Shown piece after piece: positions 43,895 to 52,750 of a stretch of DNA of 64,000 bases; position 1 is the first letter of the stretch, and each line of letters starts with the position of its first letter. This DNA is from Chelativorans sp. ZYF759 (GTDB taxonomy: Bacteria; Pseudomonadota; Alphaproteobacteria; Rhizobiales; Rhizobiaceae): positions 62,255-126,254 of the forward strand of contig NZ_WVVV01000005.1 of the NCBI RefSeq assembly GCF_012911015.1, read 5' to 3'. A program made the position numbers and the translations under genes. Below the pieces are notes generated by a model that was not told the origin of the DNA, searched no databases, and saw only the letters and a program-made list of their open reading frames with translations.

Positions 43895-44950
43895 ATGGCG
43901 GACGGCGTGCGCTGCATGTGGATGCGCGGGGGGACCTCGAAAGGCGGCTACTTCCTCGCTGACGAGCTGCCCTCGGACGTCGCGGCGCGCGATGCCTTCC
44001 TCTTGCGCGTCATGGGTTCGCCCGACGAGCGCCAGATCGACGGCATGGGCGGTGCCGATCCGCTGACCTCCAAGGTTGGCGTGGTCAGGAAGTCCGATCG
44101 CCCCGGAATCGATGTGGACTACCTGTTTCTGCAGGTCTTCGTCGACCGGCCGCTCGTCACCGACAAGCAGAATTGCGGCAATATCCTCGCCGGGATCGGT
44201 GCCTTCGCCATCGAGCGCGGCCTGGTTGAGCCGAGCGGCGAGACGACGGATGTCCGCATTTTCATGGAAAACACCGAACAGGTGGCTATTGCCACCATCC
44301 AGACGCCCGGTGGCAAGGTCTCCTACGAGGGCGAGGCGCGCATCGACGGCGTGCCGGGCACGGCTGCCCCGGTGCTGCTTGCCTTCGAGGATACGGCCGG
44401 CTCCAGCTGCGGTGCTCTGTTGCCGACCGGCAATGCGGTGGACGAGATCGAGGGCGTGGCCGTCACCATGATCGACAACGGCATGCCCTGCGTGATCATG
44501 AGAGCTTCCGACATGGGTATTTCGGGCGACGAATCCCCAGCGGACCTGGAAGCCAACGAGGCACTGCGCGCGAAACTCGAGGCGATCCGGCTGAAGGCCG
44601 GACCGCTGATGAATCTCGGCGACGTGAAAGACAATTCCGTGCCCAAGATGACCATGGTCTCGAAGGCGAAGAATGGCGGCGCGATTTCCACGCGAACCTT
44701 CATCCCGCATCGCTGCCATTCCTCGATCGGTGTCCTGGGTGCGGTCAGTGTCGCCACGGCCTGCTTGCTTGCCGAGGGGCCCGCAGCCGAGCTGTCTGAT
44801 GCGGGCGAGGGGACCGAGCGTAGCCTCGCCATCGAGCACCCGACAGGCGAGATGACCGTGGTTGCCACGCTGGGTCCGGACGGCGAGGTCGTTCGTACAG
44901 CGATCCTGCGCACGGCGCGCAAGCTGTTCGACGGAACCGTATTCGGGTAA
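43895..44950 (+). CDS. galD: 4-oxalomesaconate tautomerase (PrpF-like, GalD)
   Basis: This 351-residue PrpF-fold isomerase starts C-M-W-M-R-G-G-T-S-K-G-G-Y-F with K-Q-N-C-G-N-I-L-A-G-I-G-A-F, typical of GalD. It interconverts keto and enol 4-oxalomesaconate so that GalB can act. TAGGAGGAGC gives a strong binding site for ATG at 43895. Confidence 0.93.
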   Translation: MADGVRCMWMRGGTSKGGYFLADELPSDVAARDAFLLRVMGSPDERQIDGMGGADPLTSKVGVVRKSDRPGIDVDYLFLQVFVDRPLVTDKQNCGNILAGIGAFAIERGLVEPSGETTDVRIFMENTEQVAIATIQTPGGKVSYEGEARIDGVPGTAAPVLLAFEDTAGSSCGALLPTGNAVDEIEGVAVTMIDNGMPCVIMRASDMGISGDESPADLEANEALRAKLEAIRLKAGPLMNLGDVKDNSVPKMTMVSKAKNGGAISTRTFIPHRCHSSIGVLGAVSVATACLLAEGPAAELSDAGEGTERSLAIEHPTGEMTVVATLGPDGEVVRTAILRTARKLFDGTVFG

Positions 44951-44960
44951 AAGGCTTCCC

Positions 44961-45854
44961 ATGCACATTGCCTTCATCGGCTTCGGCGAAGCCGCCCGCG
45001 CCTTCCACGACAGCCTGAAGGCGCACGAGCCATCGCTTGTCTTTTCTGCCTTTGACATCCTGTTCGACAGCGAGGGGCCTGAGGGAGCCTGCGCCGCTGC
45101 GGCGCACGAGCGCGGGGTGCGTCTGGCGGCGACGCCCGGCGAGGCCGCCGCCGGCGCCGACTGGCTCGTCAGCGCGGTAACGGCCGATCAGAGCCTTCCC
45201 GCGGCCCGTTCCGTAGGCACCTCTCTCGGTACCGGCCAGTTCTTCTTCGACATCAATTCCGTCGCACCCGATCGCAAGCGCGAGACTGAAGCGCTGCTCG
45301 CACCTTCGGGCGCCGTCTATGTCGACATGGCGGTGATGGCGCCGGTTCACCCGCGTGGCCACCGCACGCCGGTGCTCATTGCCGGCCAGACGGCGGGCGT
45401 CATGGATATGCTCGGCCGTCTCGAATTCGATTTCGACGTCGTGGGCGAGGAGGCGGGGGCCGCCACGGCCATCAAGATGGTGCGCAGCCTGTTCGTGAAG
45501 GGGCTGGAGGCGATCACCGTCGAGACGATGCTGGCGGCTACGGCCTCCGGCTGCCTCGATCGCGTCCTGGCCTCGCTCTCCGGCTCCTATCCGGGGCTGA
45601 AATGGCCCGACATCGCCGAATACAATGCCGAGCGCATGCTCAAGCACGGCAAGCGTCGCGCCGCTGAGATGCGAGAGAGCGGGGCGACGCTCGATGCTCT
45701 TGGCCTGGATGGTGATCTTGCCCGCGCCGTCGCCTCCCTGCATGACAGGATGGGTGCGCTGCCGGCGGACCGCCTGCCCGGCGAGGACCTGGCCGAGAGT
45801 GCGGAGCGGCTGGTTGCCATGCGTCGCGGCGGAAGCGGAGGAGGAATTGGCTGA
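44961..45854 (+). CDS. 6-phosphogluconate dehydrogenase-like oxidoreductase (DUF1932)
   Basis: This 297-residue protein has an N-terminal NAD(P)-binding Rossmann (I-G-F-G-E-A-A-R-A) and a C-terminal DUF1932 helical domain (I-K-M-V-R-S-L-F-V-K-G-L-E). Related enzymes oxidise hydroxy acids. In this operon it might oxidise a ring-cleavage semialdehyde or hydroxyacid; that is inference. The known 4-carboxy-2-hydroxymuconate semialdehyde dehydrogenase LigC is of another family. Confidence 0.85.
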   Translation: MHIAFIGFGEAARAFHDSLKAHEPSLVFSAFDILFDSEGPEGACAAAAHERGVRLAATPGEAAAGADWLVSAVTADQSLPAARSVGTSLGTGQFFFDINSVAPDRKRETEALLAPSGAVYVDMAVMAPVHPRGHRTPVLIAGQTAGVMDMLGRLEFDFDVVGEEAGAATAIKMVRSLFVKGLEAITVETMLAATASGCLDRVLASLSGSYPGLKWPDIAEYNAERMLKHGKRRAAEMRESGATLDALGLDGDLARAVASLHDRMGALPADRLPGEDLAESAERLVAMRRGGSGGGIG

Positions 45855-45855
45855 C

Positions 45856-46818
45856 ATGCTGAGATGCGCGATACTCGACGATTATCAGGACCATGCCCTG
45901 TCGGCCGCCGACTGGGGCAGCCTCAAGGATCGAGTCGAGATCACCCGCTTCGACCGGCATCTGGGCGATGAGGACGCCGTTGCTGCGGCGCTTTCGGAAT
46001 TCGAGATCGTCGTGGCGATGCGCGAGCGCACGCCCTTTCCCGCAACACTTCTCCAGCGCCTGCCGAAGCTCCGCCTGCTGGTGACCACCGGCATGGCCAA
46101 TGCCGCCATCGACTTGAAGGCGGCGCGGGCGCGCGGCATCGATGTCGCCGGCACGCGCAGTTCGATCGGCCCGGCCGCCGAACTCGCCTGGGGGCTGCTT
46201 CTGTCCTTGATGCGCGAGATACCGCGCGAGATCGCCAATCTCCGCGCCGGCGGAGATCAGTGGCAGCTTTCGGTCGGCCGCGACCTCAAGGAAAAGACGC
46301 TGGGCGTCGTCGGTCTCGGCAAACTCGGCAGCCGCGTGGCGCGCTACGGCAAGGCCTTCGACATGGACGTGCTCGGCTTCACGCGCACGGATGCGGCGGC
46401 GCGCTGCGCGGAACTCGGCATCGGCCATGCCGAAACGCTGGACGAGCTCCTGGAGCGTTCAGACGTCGTCAGCCTGCACCTGACGCTGACGGCGGAGACC
46501 CGCCACATCATCGGCGCGCGCGAATTGGGGCTGATGAAGAGCGACTCCGTCCTCATCAACACGTCGCGCGGGCCGCTCATCGACGAGGCGGCGCTGATCG
46601 CCGCGCTCGAAAAAGGCCAAATCGGCGGTGCCGGCCTCGATGTCTTCGACAGTGAGCCGCTCCCCGCCGATCACCCGTTCCGCAGGCTGCCCAATGTCCT
46701 CGCCACCCCGCATCTCGGCTACGTGACGCGGGACAATTTCGCGATCCAGTTTCCGGAGGTCGTGGAGGACATCGCGACATGGCTTGATGGTCGGCCGGTC
46801 CGGGTGCTTAACGCGTAG
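45856..46818 (+). CDS. D-2-hydroxyacid dehydrogenase family protein
   Basis: This 320-residue NAD-dependent dehydrogenase has nucleotide fold G-V-V-G-L-G-K-L-G-S-R-V-A. The catalytic Arg lies in N-T-S-R-G-P, Glu in F-D-S-E-P and His in T-P-H-L-G-Y. It reduces a 2-keto acid or oxidises the hydroxy acid. It is last in the meta-cleavage operon, one base after the DUF1932 gene; substrate unknown. Confidence 0.92.
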   Translation: MLRCAILDDYQDHALSAADWGSLKDRVEITRFDRHLGDEDAVAAALSEFEIVVAMRERTPFPATLLQRLPKLRLLVTTGMANAAIDLKAARARGIDVAGTRSSIGPAAELAWGLLLSLMREIPREIANLRAGGDQWQLSVGRDLKEKTLGVVGLGKLGSRVARYGKAFDMDVLGFTRTDAAARCAELGIGHAETLDELLERSDVVSLHLTLTAETRHIIGARELGLMKSDSVLINTSRGPLIDEAALIAALEKGQIGGAGLDVFDSEPLPADHPFRRLPNVLATPHLGYVTRDNFAIQFPEVVEDIATWLDGRPVRVLNA

Positions 46819-46889
46819 CGCCCAGCGTTTTCCGCTATCGCGGCGCCGGTCGAGCCCCCAATAGGGTTCGCGTCGCGAAGCACCTGTCC

Positions 46890-46975
46890 CCGATCGACGG
46901 GGAGAGGAAGCGGGTGGGCGCAAGGCACCTTTCCTCCCACCCCCTCCAGGGGGACGTGACGAAGCAAAGCCCGAG
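46890..46975. repeat. Degenerate intergenic repeat-like stretch
   Basis: The 180-base gap between two convergent genes contains CCCCGATCGACGGGG and CCACCCCCTCCAGGGGGACG followed by a CGAAGC-containing stretch. These resemble the C-rich palindromic intergenic repeats I recall from Phyllobacteriaceae. No second copy is seen in this window, so this is weak. Confidence 0.3.
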
Positions 46976-46998
46976 CGGGGGTCTTCTGCCTGCCGGCG

Positions 46999-47925
46999 CT
47001 ACTTGCGTGTCAGCGTCGGATAGAGCGCCTCGACATCTGTCCTGCGGCACAGTTGCGTGCCGGGGGTGATAACCGCAGCCGCACCGGCGGCGATGCCGAG
47101 CTCGAAGGCGTCTTCTGCGACCCAGCCTTCGTTGAGCGCCCAGATCATCGCTCCCAGGAAACTGTCGCCGGCGCCGATGGCCGAACGTACCTTCACATGG
47201 GGGGCGGGCTTGCGAATGGCACCTTCTGCGCTGGCCAGCAGCGCGCCCTGCGCGCCCATCGACACGGCGACCAACTCAGCCTGTCCCCGCTTCACGATGG
47301 ATAGAGCCGCCTCGCATGCAGCCTTTTCATCCAGTTCGGAACCAAAGAGTTCCTCAAGCTCGCCCATGCTCGGCTTGACGAGATAGACGCGGCCCTCGGC
47401 CAGTGTGGTCTTCAGAGCCTCGCCCGAGGTGTCGAGAACGAAACGCGATCCGTTTTCGCCGGCCGTGCGGGCGAGTCGCGCGAAAAAGTCGGGCGGTGCG
47501 GACGCCGGCAGGCTGCCGCTCGCAACCACGAAGCCGCCCTTGTGCCCCCTGGCGATATCGAGGCAGGGCATCATCTCGTCAGCGGCAATGTCAGGACCGC
47601 CGCGCACGAAGCGGTAGTCGTAGCCACTGCTCTTCTCGTTGACGGAGAAGGACACGCGGGTTTGCCCGGCGATCGGCAGCATCCTGCGCGGGATGTTCTC
47701 CTTGCCCAGGAGCGAATCCAGCCAGTCGCCCGTCGGGCCGCCGCCCAGAAACACGGCCTCGGCCGCCCCGCCCAGCATGGTCACCACCCGCGCCACGTTG
47801 AGCCCGCCGCCGCCAGGATCGGCACGGTCCTGTTGCGTGCGCATCTTGCGGATCGGACGCACCGCCTTGACCTCGCTGAAGAGATCTACGGACGGGTTCA
47901 GGGTGAACGTGAGGATGGATGCCAT
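46999..47925 (-). CDS. PfkB family sugar kinase (1-phosphofructokinase/phosphofructokinase-2-like)
   Basis: This 308-residue kinase starts M-A-S-I-L-T-F-T-L-N-P-S-V-D. Sugar-binding D-P-G-G-G-G-L-N-V-A-R is near 36-46 and the catalytic D254 is in G-A-G-D-S-F-L. It phosphorylates a hexose phosphate, probably fructose-1- or -6-phosphate. An open frame upstream is non-coding shadow. It stands alone between the two aromatic operons. Confidence 0.92.
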   Translation of the reverse strand: MASILTFTLNPSVDLFSEVKAVRPIRKMRTQQDRADPGGGGLNVARVVTMLGGAAEAVFLGGGPTGDWLDSLLGKENIPRRMLPIAGQTRVSFSVNEKSSGYDYRFVRGGPDIAADEMMPCLDIARGHKGGFVVASGSLPASAPPDFFARLARTAGENGSRFVLDTSGEALKTTLAEGRVYLVKPSMGELEELFGSELDEKAACEAALSIVKRGQAELVAVSMGAQGALLASAEGAIRKPAPHVKVRSAIGAGDSFLGAMIWALNEGWVAEDAFELGIAAGAAAVITPGTQLCRRTDVEALYPTLTRK

Positions 47926-48013
47926 AATCGCCGCTTTGCGTTTTGTCTTCTCTCGATTCCTAACACTCCTTTGGGGGCAGGGTAAGGCTGCCGCAGGAAG
48001 CGAGAGACGCATA

Positions 48014-48055
48014 TTGACTCGCCCTTCCCAACTAGATAACATATTTATTATTATC
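48014..48055 (+). promoter_or_regulatory. Promoter and candidate HpaR site upstream of hpaF
   Basis: TTGACT (48014-48019) and TAACAT (48037-48042) are 17 bases apart. GATAA (48035-48039) and TTATC (48051-48055) make an imperfect inverted repeat over the -10 region, fitting a MarR-type operator. The repressor may be the HpaR gene closing the operon. Confidence 0.5.
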
Positions 48056-48069
48056 GTGGGAGGCGCGGC

Positions 48070-48456
48070 ATGCCGCATCTGGTCGTCCAGTATTCCGCCA
48101 ATATCGAGCCGGATTTCGATCTCACGGCGCTGTGCCGCCAGCTGTGCGACGCGCTATCGGCTTTGCCTGATTTCGAGCGCGGCGGTATCCGGGTGCGGGC
48201 GGTCCGATGTGAGCATTTCGCGGTGGCAGACGATGCCTCCGATAACGCCTTCGCCGACATGGTGCTTCGTATCGCGGCCGGCCGAAGCGCGGAGGTCAAG
48301 AAGGCTGCGGGGGACGCCCTTTTCGAGGTTGCCAGCGCGTTTTTCGCGCCGCGCCTCGACGCACCGCATTTCGCGCTCTCGCTCGAGATCAGGGAAATCA
48401 TGCCCGGCACAAGCTGGAAAAAGAACACCATTCATCCGCGCCTGCAGGCCGGCTGA
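48070..48456 (+). CDS. hpaF: 5-carboxymethyl-2-hydroxymuconate delta-isomerase (HpaF)
   Basis: This 128-residue tautomerase-fold isomerase starts MPHLVVQYS. The Pro after Met is the catalytic base once Met is removed. It isomerises 5-carboxymethyl-2-hydroxymuconate to 5-oxo-pent-3-ene-1,2,5-tricarboxylate. First gene of the homoprotocatechuate operon. Confidence 0.93.
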   Translation: MPHLVVQYSANIEPDFDLTALCRQLCDALSALPDFERGGIRVRAVRCEHFAVADDASDNAFADMVLRIAAGRSAEVKKAAGDALFEVASAFFAPRLDAPHFALSLEIREIMPGTSWKKNTIHPRLQAG

Positions 48457-48476
48457 GTCAGGAACCGAGGACGCCC

Positions 48477-49988
48477 ATGTCGACCCTGCAATCCAATCTC
48501 GCCAAGGCGAAAGGCTATCTCGCCCGATTCGAGTCCGGCGGTGTGGCCAACCACATTGGGGGCGAGAAGGTCTGGGCGGACGGCGACCGGACCTTCGAGA
48601 CAATCTCACCGATCGATCTGGCGCCGCTGGCCAACGTGGCCCGTTCGAGGGCTTCCGATGTCGATCGAGCGGCGAAGGCTGCCAAGGCCGCCTTCCGCGA
48701 ATGGGCGGCCATGGAGGGGGCCGCCCGGCGCAAGCTTCTGCATCGCATCGCGGATGCCATCGAGGCGCGGGCCGAGGAAATCGCCTTCACCGAGTGCATG
48801 GACACGGGCCAGGCGCTGCGCTTCATGTCGAAGGCTGCGCTGCGCGGGGCAGAGAACTTCCGGTTTTTCGCCGATCTGGCGCCTTCGGCGCGAGACGGCC
48901 AGGCGCTGCGCGGCCCCGGGCAACTTAACGTGACGGGGCGCTTTCCCATTGGGCCGGTCGGGGTCATCACGCCCTGGAACACGCCGTTCATGCTCTCGAC
49001 CTGGAAGATCGCGCCGGCGCTCGCCGCCGGATGCACCATCGTGCACAAGCCCGCCGAACTCTCGCCGTTGACGGCCTCGCTGCTGGTCGAGATCGCCGAG
49101 GAGGCGGGGTTGCCCAAGGGCGTGTGGAACCTCGTCAACGGGTTCGGGGAGGAAGCCGGCAAGGCACTTTGCGAACATCCCGACATCAAGGCCATCGGCT
49201 TCGTCGGCGAAAGCCGCACCGGCTCGATGATCATGAAGCAGGGGGCCGATACGCTGAAGCGCGTCCACTTCGAACTCGGCGGCAAGAACCCGGTCGTCGT
49301 CTTCGCCGATGCGGATCTGGAGCGCGCCGCCGACGCTGCCGTCTTCATGATCTACTCGCTCAATGGCGAGCGCTGCACCTCGTCGTCGCGGCTTCTGGTC
49401 GAGGCTTCCATCCACGATGCCTTCGTGAAGAAGGTCGCCGAACGCGCGAAGCGCATCAAGGTCGGCCATCCGCTGGATCCCGACACGGTCGTCGGCCCGC
49501 TGATTCATCCCAATCACGAGAAGAAGGTGCTGTCCTACTTCGATCTGGCGCGAAAGGAAGGCGCGACGATCGCCGCCGGGGGCGAGAAGGTCGGCAAGGA
49601 GGGCTGTTTCGTTGCGCCGACGCTTTTCACCAACGCCCGCAACGACATGCGCATCGCGCAGGAGGAGATCTTCGGGCCGGTGCTGACCGCCATTCCCTTC
49701 GCCGACGAGGCGGAGGCGCTGGAACTCGCCAATGGCGTGCAATACGGGCTGGCCGGCTATCTGTGGACCTCTGACATCACGCGCGCCATTCGCTTCTCGG
49801 AGGCGATGGAAGCGGGAATGATCTGGGTCAATTCGGAGAATGTGCGTCATCTGCCCGCGCCCTTTGGCGGCACGAAAAGCTCCGGCATCGGCCGTGACGG
49901 CGGCGACTGGTCGTTCGACTTCTACATGGAGACCAAGAACGTCGCCTTCGCGACAGACCCGCGCAAAGTGCCGAAGCTCGGCGGCTGA
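48477..49988 (+). CDS. hpaE: 5-carboxymethyl-2-hydroxymuconate semialdehyde dehydrogenase (HpaE)
   Basis: This 503-residue NAD aldehyde dehydrogenase has P-W-N-T-P-F, F-E-L-G-G-K-N-P and the catalytic Cys in G-E-R-C-T-S-S-S-R. It oxidises the extradiol cleavage product of homoprotocatechuate. Place in the operon between hpaF and hpaD fixes the function. Confidence 0.93.
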   Translation: MSTLQSNLAKAKGYLARFESGGVANHIGGEKVWADGDRTFETISPIDLAPLANVARSRASDVDRAAKAAKAAFREWAAMEGAARRKLLHRIADAIEARAEEIAFTECMDTGQALRFMSKAALRGAENFRFFADLAPSARDGQALRGPGQLNVTGRFPIGPVGVITPWNTPFMLSTWKIAPALAAGCTIVHKPAELSPLTASLLVEIAEEAGLPKGVWNLVNGFGEEAGKALCEHPDIKAIGFVGESRTGSMIMKQGADTLKRVHFELGGKNPVVVFADADLERAADAAVFMIYSLNGERCTSSSRLLVEASIHDAFVKKVAERAKRIKVGHPLDPDTVVGPLIHPNHEKKVLSYFDLARKEGATIAAGGEKVGKEGCFVAPTLFTNARNDMRIAQEEIFGPVLTAIPFADEAEALELANGVQYGLAGYLWTSDITRAIRFSEAMEAGMIWVNSENVRHLPAPFGGTKSSGIGRDGGDWSFDFYMETKNVAFATDPRKVPKLGG

Positions 49989-50074
49989 CCGCCCGCGCGT
50001 CTTGCGCTCAATCAAGGAGGGATGCGGCCCGCGCCGCATGATCGAGCGCCCAGGCGCATTTTTCGGAGGACTGA

Positions 50075-51055
50075 ATGCCCGTACCCGCCCCAAATCTCTA
50101 TCCCGAGTTCAACATCGTCCGGCTGTCGCATGTCGAACTGGTCGTGCGCGATCTCGCCGCCAGCCGCGCCTTCTATGCCGACACGCTCGGCTTCCAGGTC
50201 ACCTATGAGGATAGCGAGCGCTTGTGCTTTCGCGGCCTGGAGGAGCGCGGGCACCATTGCATCGTGCTCACCAAGGGCGACGAGCCGGCCGCCGAGGTGC
50301 TGGGCTTCAAGCTCTATTCCGCCGCCGATCTCGACCGCGCCTATGGCTTCTTCTCGGCGCGGGGACTGCCTGTGTCATGGGTGGAACGTCCGCATCAGGG
50401 CCGCACCTTGCGGACCAGCGATCCGTTCGGCGTGCCGCTGGAATTCTATTGCGACATGGAAAAGCTGCCGGCCATCCACCAGCAATACAAGCTCTATCGC
50501 GGTGTGCGTCCGCTGCGCATCGATCACTTCAACTGCTTCTCGATCGATGTCGACGCTTCCGTCGCCTTCTACAACGGGCTCGGCTTCCGGGTGACGGAAT
50601 ATACCGAGGACGAGGAAACCAAGAAGCTCTGGGCGGCCTGGATGCACCGCAAGGGCGGCGTTCACGACATGGCCTTCACGAATGGCCGCGGCCCGAGGCT
50701 GCATCATGTCGCCTTCTGGGTGCCGACGCCGCTCGCCATCATCGACCTGCTCGACCTGATGTCGACCACCGGCTATCTTGCCAACATCGAACGGGGACCC
50801 GGTCGGCACGGGATATCGAACGCCTTCTTCCTCTATGTGCGCGATCCGGACGGGCACCGGGTCGAAATCTACTGCTCGGACTATCTGACGGTCGATCCCG
50901 ACCTGGAGCCAATCAAGTGGGATCTGAAGGACCCGCAGCGCCAGACCCTTTGGGGGGCGCCGGCGCCGAAGAGCTGGTTCGAGGAGGGCACCCACTTTAC
51001 GGGTGTTGGCATCGAGGAGGCGACCCTGAAAGCCCAGCCCATCGTAGCCCCCTGA
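50075..51055 (+). CDS. hpaD: 3,4-dihydroxyphenylacetate 2,3-dioxygenase (HpaD, VOC type)
   Basis: This 326-residue type I extradiol enzyme has candidate Fe/Mn ligands H151 (R-I-D-H-F-N), H210 or H211 (R-L-H-H-V-A) and E264 (R-V-E-I-Y). Positions are close to the known H155, H214, E267 of Brevibacterium HPCD. It cleaves homoprotocatechuate between carbons 2 and 3. Start MPVPAPNLYPEFNIVRLSHV follows a GGAGG-like site. Confidence 0.93.
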   Translation: MPVPAPNLYPEFNIVRLSHVELVVRDLAASRAFYADTLGFQVTYEDSERLCFRGLEERGHHCIVLTKGDEPAAEVLGFKLYSAADLDRAYGFFSARGLPVSWVERPHQGRTLRTSDPFGVPLEFYCDMEKLPAIHQQYKLYRGVRPLRIDHFNCFSIDVDASVAFYNGLGFRVTEYTEDEETKKLWAAWMHRKGGVHDMAFTNGRGPRLHHVAFWVPTPLAIIDLLDLMSTTGYLANIERGPGRHGISNAFFLYVRDPDGHRVEIYCSDYLTVDPDLEPIKWDLKDPQRQTLWGAPAPKSWFEEGTHFTGVGIEEATLKAQPIVAP

Positions 51056-51070
51056 CAACGGAGTGATTAC

Positions 51071-51949
51071 TTGACCGACCGTCCCCGCCTCGCCGCCTTC
51101 TTCGCCAACGGCCGCAGCCATTACGGGCTGGTGACGGGCAGCGGCGTCGTCGACCTCTACTCCCGCTATCATGATCGTTGGCCCACGCTGCGCGAGGTCA
51201 TCGAATCGGATGCGCTCATGCGCGTGGCCGATGCCTGCGCCGGTGCGGAGACGGATTTTTCCTTCGACGACATCGCCTGGGAAATCCCGATCCCGGCGCC
51301 GGAAAAAATCATCTGCGTCGGCGTGAACTATCCCGACCGCAATGCGGAGTACAAGGACGGCCAGGACGCGCCCGAGAACCCGTCGCTCTTCGTGCGCTTT
51401 CCGCGCTCCTTCGTTGGCCATGAACAGCCGATCGTGCGCCCGCTTGCCTCCGAGCAGCTGGATTACGAGGGCGAGGTGGTGATCGTGATCGGCAGGGGAG
51501 GGCGCCACATAGCCGAGGCCGACGCGCTTGACCATGTCGCCGCCGTTTCGCTCTCCAATGAAGGAACGATCCGCGACTGGGTGCGCCACGCAAAGTTCAA
51601 CGTCACACAGGGCAAGAATTTCGATGCGTCGGGCGCCATGGGGCCATGGCTAGTGCCGTTCGAAGACGAAGCGCAGATCGCCGATATCGGGCTGGTGACG
51701 CGCGTCAATGGCGAGGTCCGGCAGGAGGACCGCACAAGCCGCATGATCTTCTCCTTCCGCCGCATCATCGCCTATGTGTCGACCTTCACCACATTGGTGC
51801 CGGGCGATGTCATCCTGACCGGCACGCCGACGGGCGCCGGCGCGCGGCTCGACCCGCCGGTCTGGCTCAAGCCCGGTGACGTGGTGGAAGTCGAGGCCGA
51901 TGGCATCGGGATCCTGCGCAATCACATCGTCGACGAGGAACCGGCATGA
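51071..51949 (+). CDS. hpaG: Fumarylacetoacetate-hydrolase-family HpaG-like decarboxylase
   Basis: This 292-residue FAH-fold protein has a metal site centred on D-Y-E-G-E-V-V-I-V-I-G and F-D-A-S-G-A-M-G-P-W. In this pathway it decarboxylates 5-oxo-pent-3-ene-1,2,5-tricarboxylate. The TTG start has GGAG nine bases upstream. It is single-domain; isomerase activity is left to HpaF. It overlaps hpaH by four bases. Confidence 0.88.
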   Translation: MTDRPRLAAFFANGRSHYGLVTGSGVVDLYSRYHDRWPTLREVIESDALMRVADACAGAETDFSFDDIAWEIPIPAPEKIICVGVNYPDRNAEYKDGQDAPENPSLFVRFPRSFVGHEQPIVRPLASEQLDYEGEVVIVIGRGGRHIAEADALDHVAAVSLSNEGTIRDWVRHAKFNVTQGKNFDASGAMGPWLVPFEDEAQIADIGLVTRVNGEVRQEDRTSRMIFSFRRIIAYVSTFTTLVPGDVILTGTPTGAGARLDPPVWLKPGDVVEVEADGIGILRNHIVDEEPA

Positions 51950-52740
51950 CGCGTGAGGAAATCCGGGCCGCCGCCGCCGCTCTGGACGAGGCGGAGCGGA
52001 CACGCTCTCAGATCGGGCTCCTGTCTCGCGCCCACCCGGAGATGAGCATGGACGATGCCTACGCCGTCCAGGCTGCCTGGGTGCAGAAGAAGCTGGCCCA
52101 CGGGCGCCGGGTCATCGGGCGCAAGATCGGACTGACCTCCAAGGCGATGCAGGCCGCGCTTTCCATCGACATCCCCGATTCGGGCATCCTCTTTGACGAC
52201 ATGTTGTTCGAAAACGATGCGGCCATTCCACGCGACCGTTTCATCCAGCCGCGCATCGAGGCCGAAATCGCCTTCGTCATGAAGTCCGATCTGAAGGGCG
52301 ATGTGGGCATCGACCAGGTTCTCGACGCCACGCATTATGTGCAGCCGTCGCTGGAAATTCTTGATACCCGGATCGTCCGCATGGATTCCGAGACGGGTGC
52401 CACACGCAATGTCTGCGACACGATTTCCGATAATGCCGCCAATGCCGGCATCGTGCTTGGGGGCGAGAAAATCGGACCGCGCGCGGTCGATCTGCGCTGG
52501 ATCGGCGCCATCGTGATGAAGAATGGCGAGGCCGAGGAAACCGGCCTTGGCGGCGGCGTGCTCAATCATCCGGCCGAGGGCATCGTTTGGCTGGTGCGAC
52601 GACTGGCCGAGTATGGGGATTTCATCAGGGCGGGTGAGATCGTCCTGTCGGGCTCCTTCATCCGTCCGGTGGAAGCCCGTCCGGGTGACGCGATCGTCGC
52701 CGATTTTGGCGGTTATGGGTGCGTGAGCTGTCAATTCTGA
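51946..52740 (+). CDS. hpaH: 2-oxo-hept-3-ene-1,7-dioate hydratase (HpaH)
   Basis: This 264-residue FAH-related hydratase has G-R-K-I-G-L-T-S-K-A-M-Q and E-A-E-I-A-F-V, diagnostic of the MhpD/HpaH group. It adds water to give 4-hydroxy-2-oxoheptanedioate. The aldolase that would follow (HpaI) is not in this window. Confidence 0.92.
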   Translation: MTREEIRAAAAALDEAERTRSQIGLLSRAHPEMSMDDAYAVQAAWVQKKLAHGRRVIGRKIGLTSKAMQAALSIDIPDSGILFDDMLFENDAAIPRDRFIQPRIEAEIAFVMKSDLKGDVGIDQVLDATHYVQPSLEILDTRIVRMDSETGATRNVCDTISDNAANAGIVLGGEKIGPRAVDLRWIGAIVMKNGEAEETGLGGGVLNHPAEGIVWLVRRLAEYGDFIRAGEIVLSGSFIRPVEARPGDAIVADFGGYGCVSCQF

Positions 52741-52750
52741 GGAGCGTTTC

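Noticed and set aside
40585-46818. Gallate pathway proper
   Set aside because: No GalA-type dioxygenase is present; the ring substrate cannot be named from this window.
46819-46998. Intrinsic terminator in the D-2-hydroxyacid dehydrogenase/PfkB gap
   Set aside because: The C-rich palindromes lack a U-tract and resemble degenerate intergenic repeats instead.
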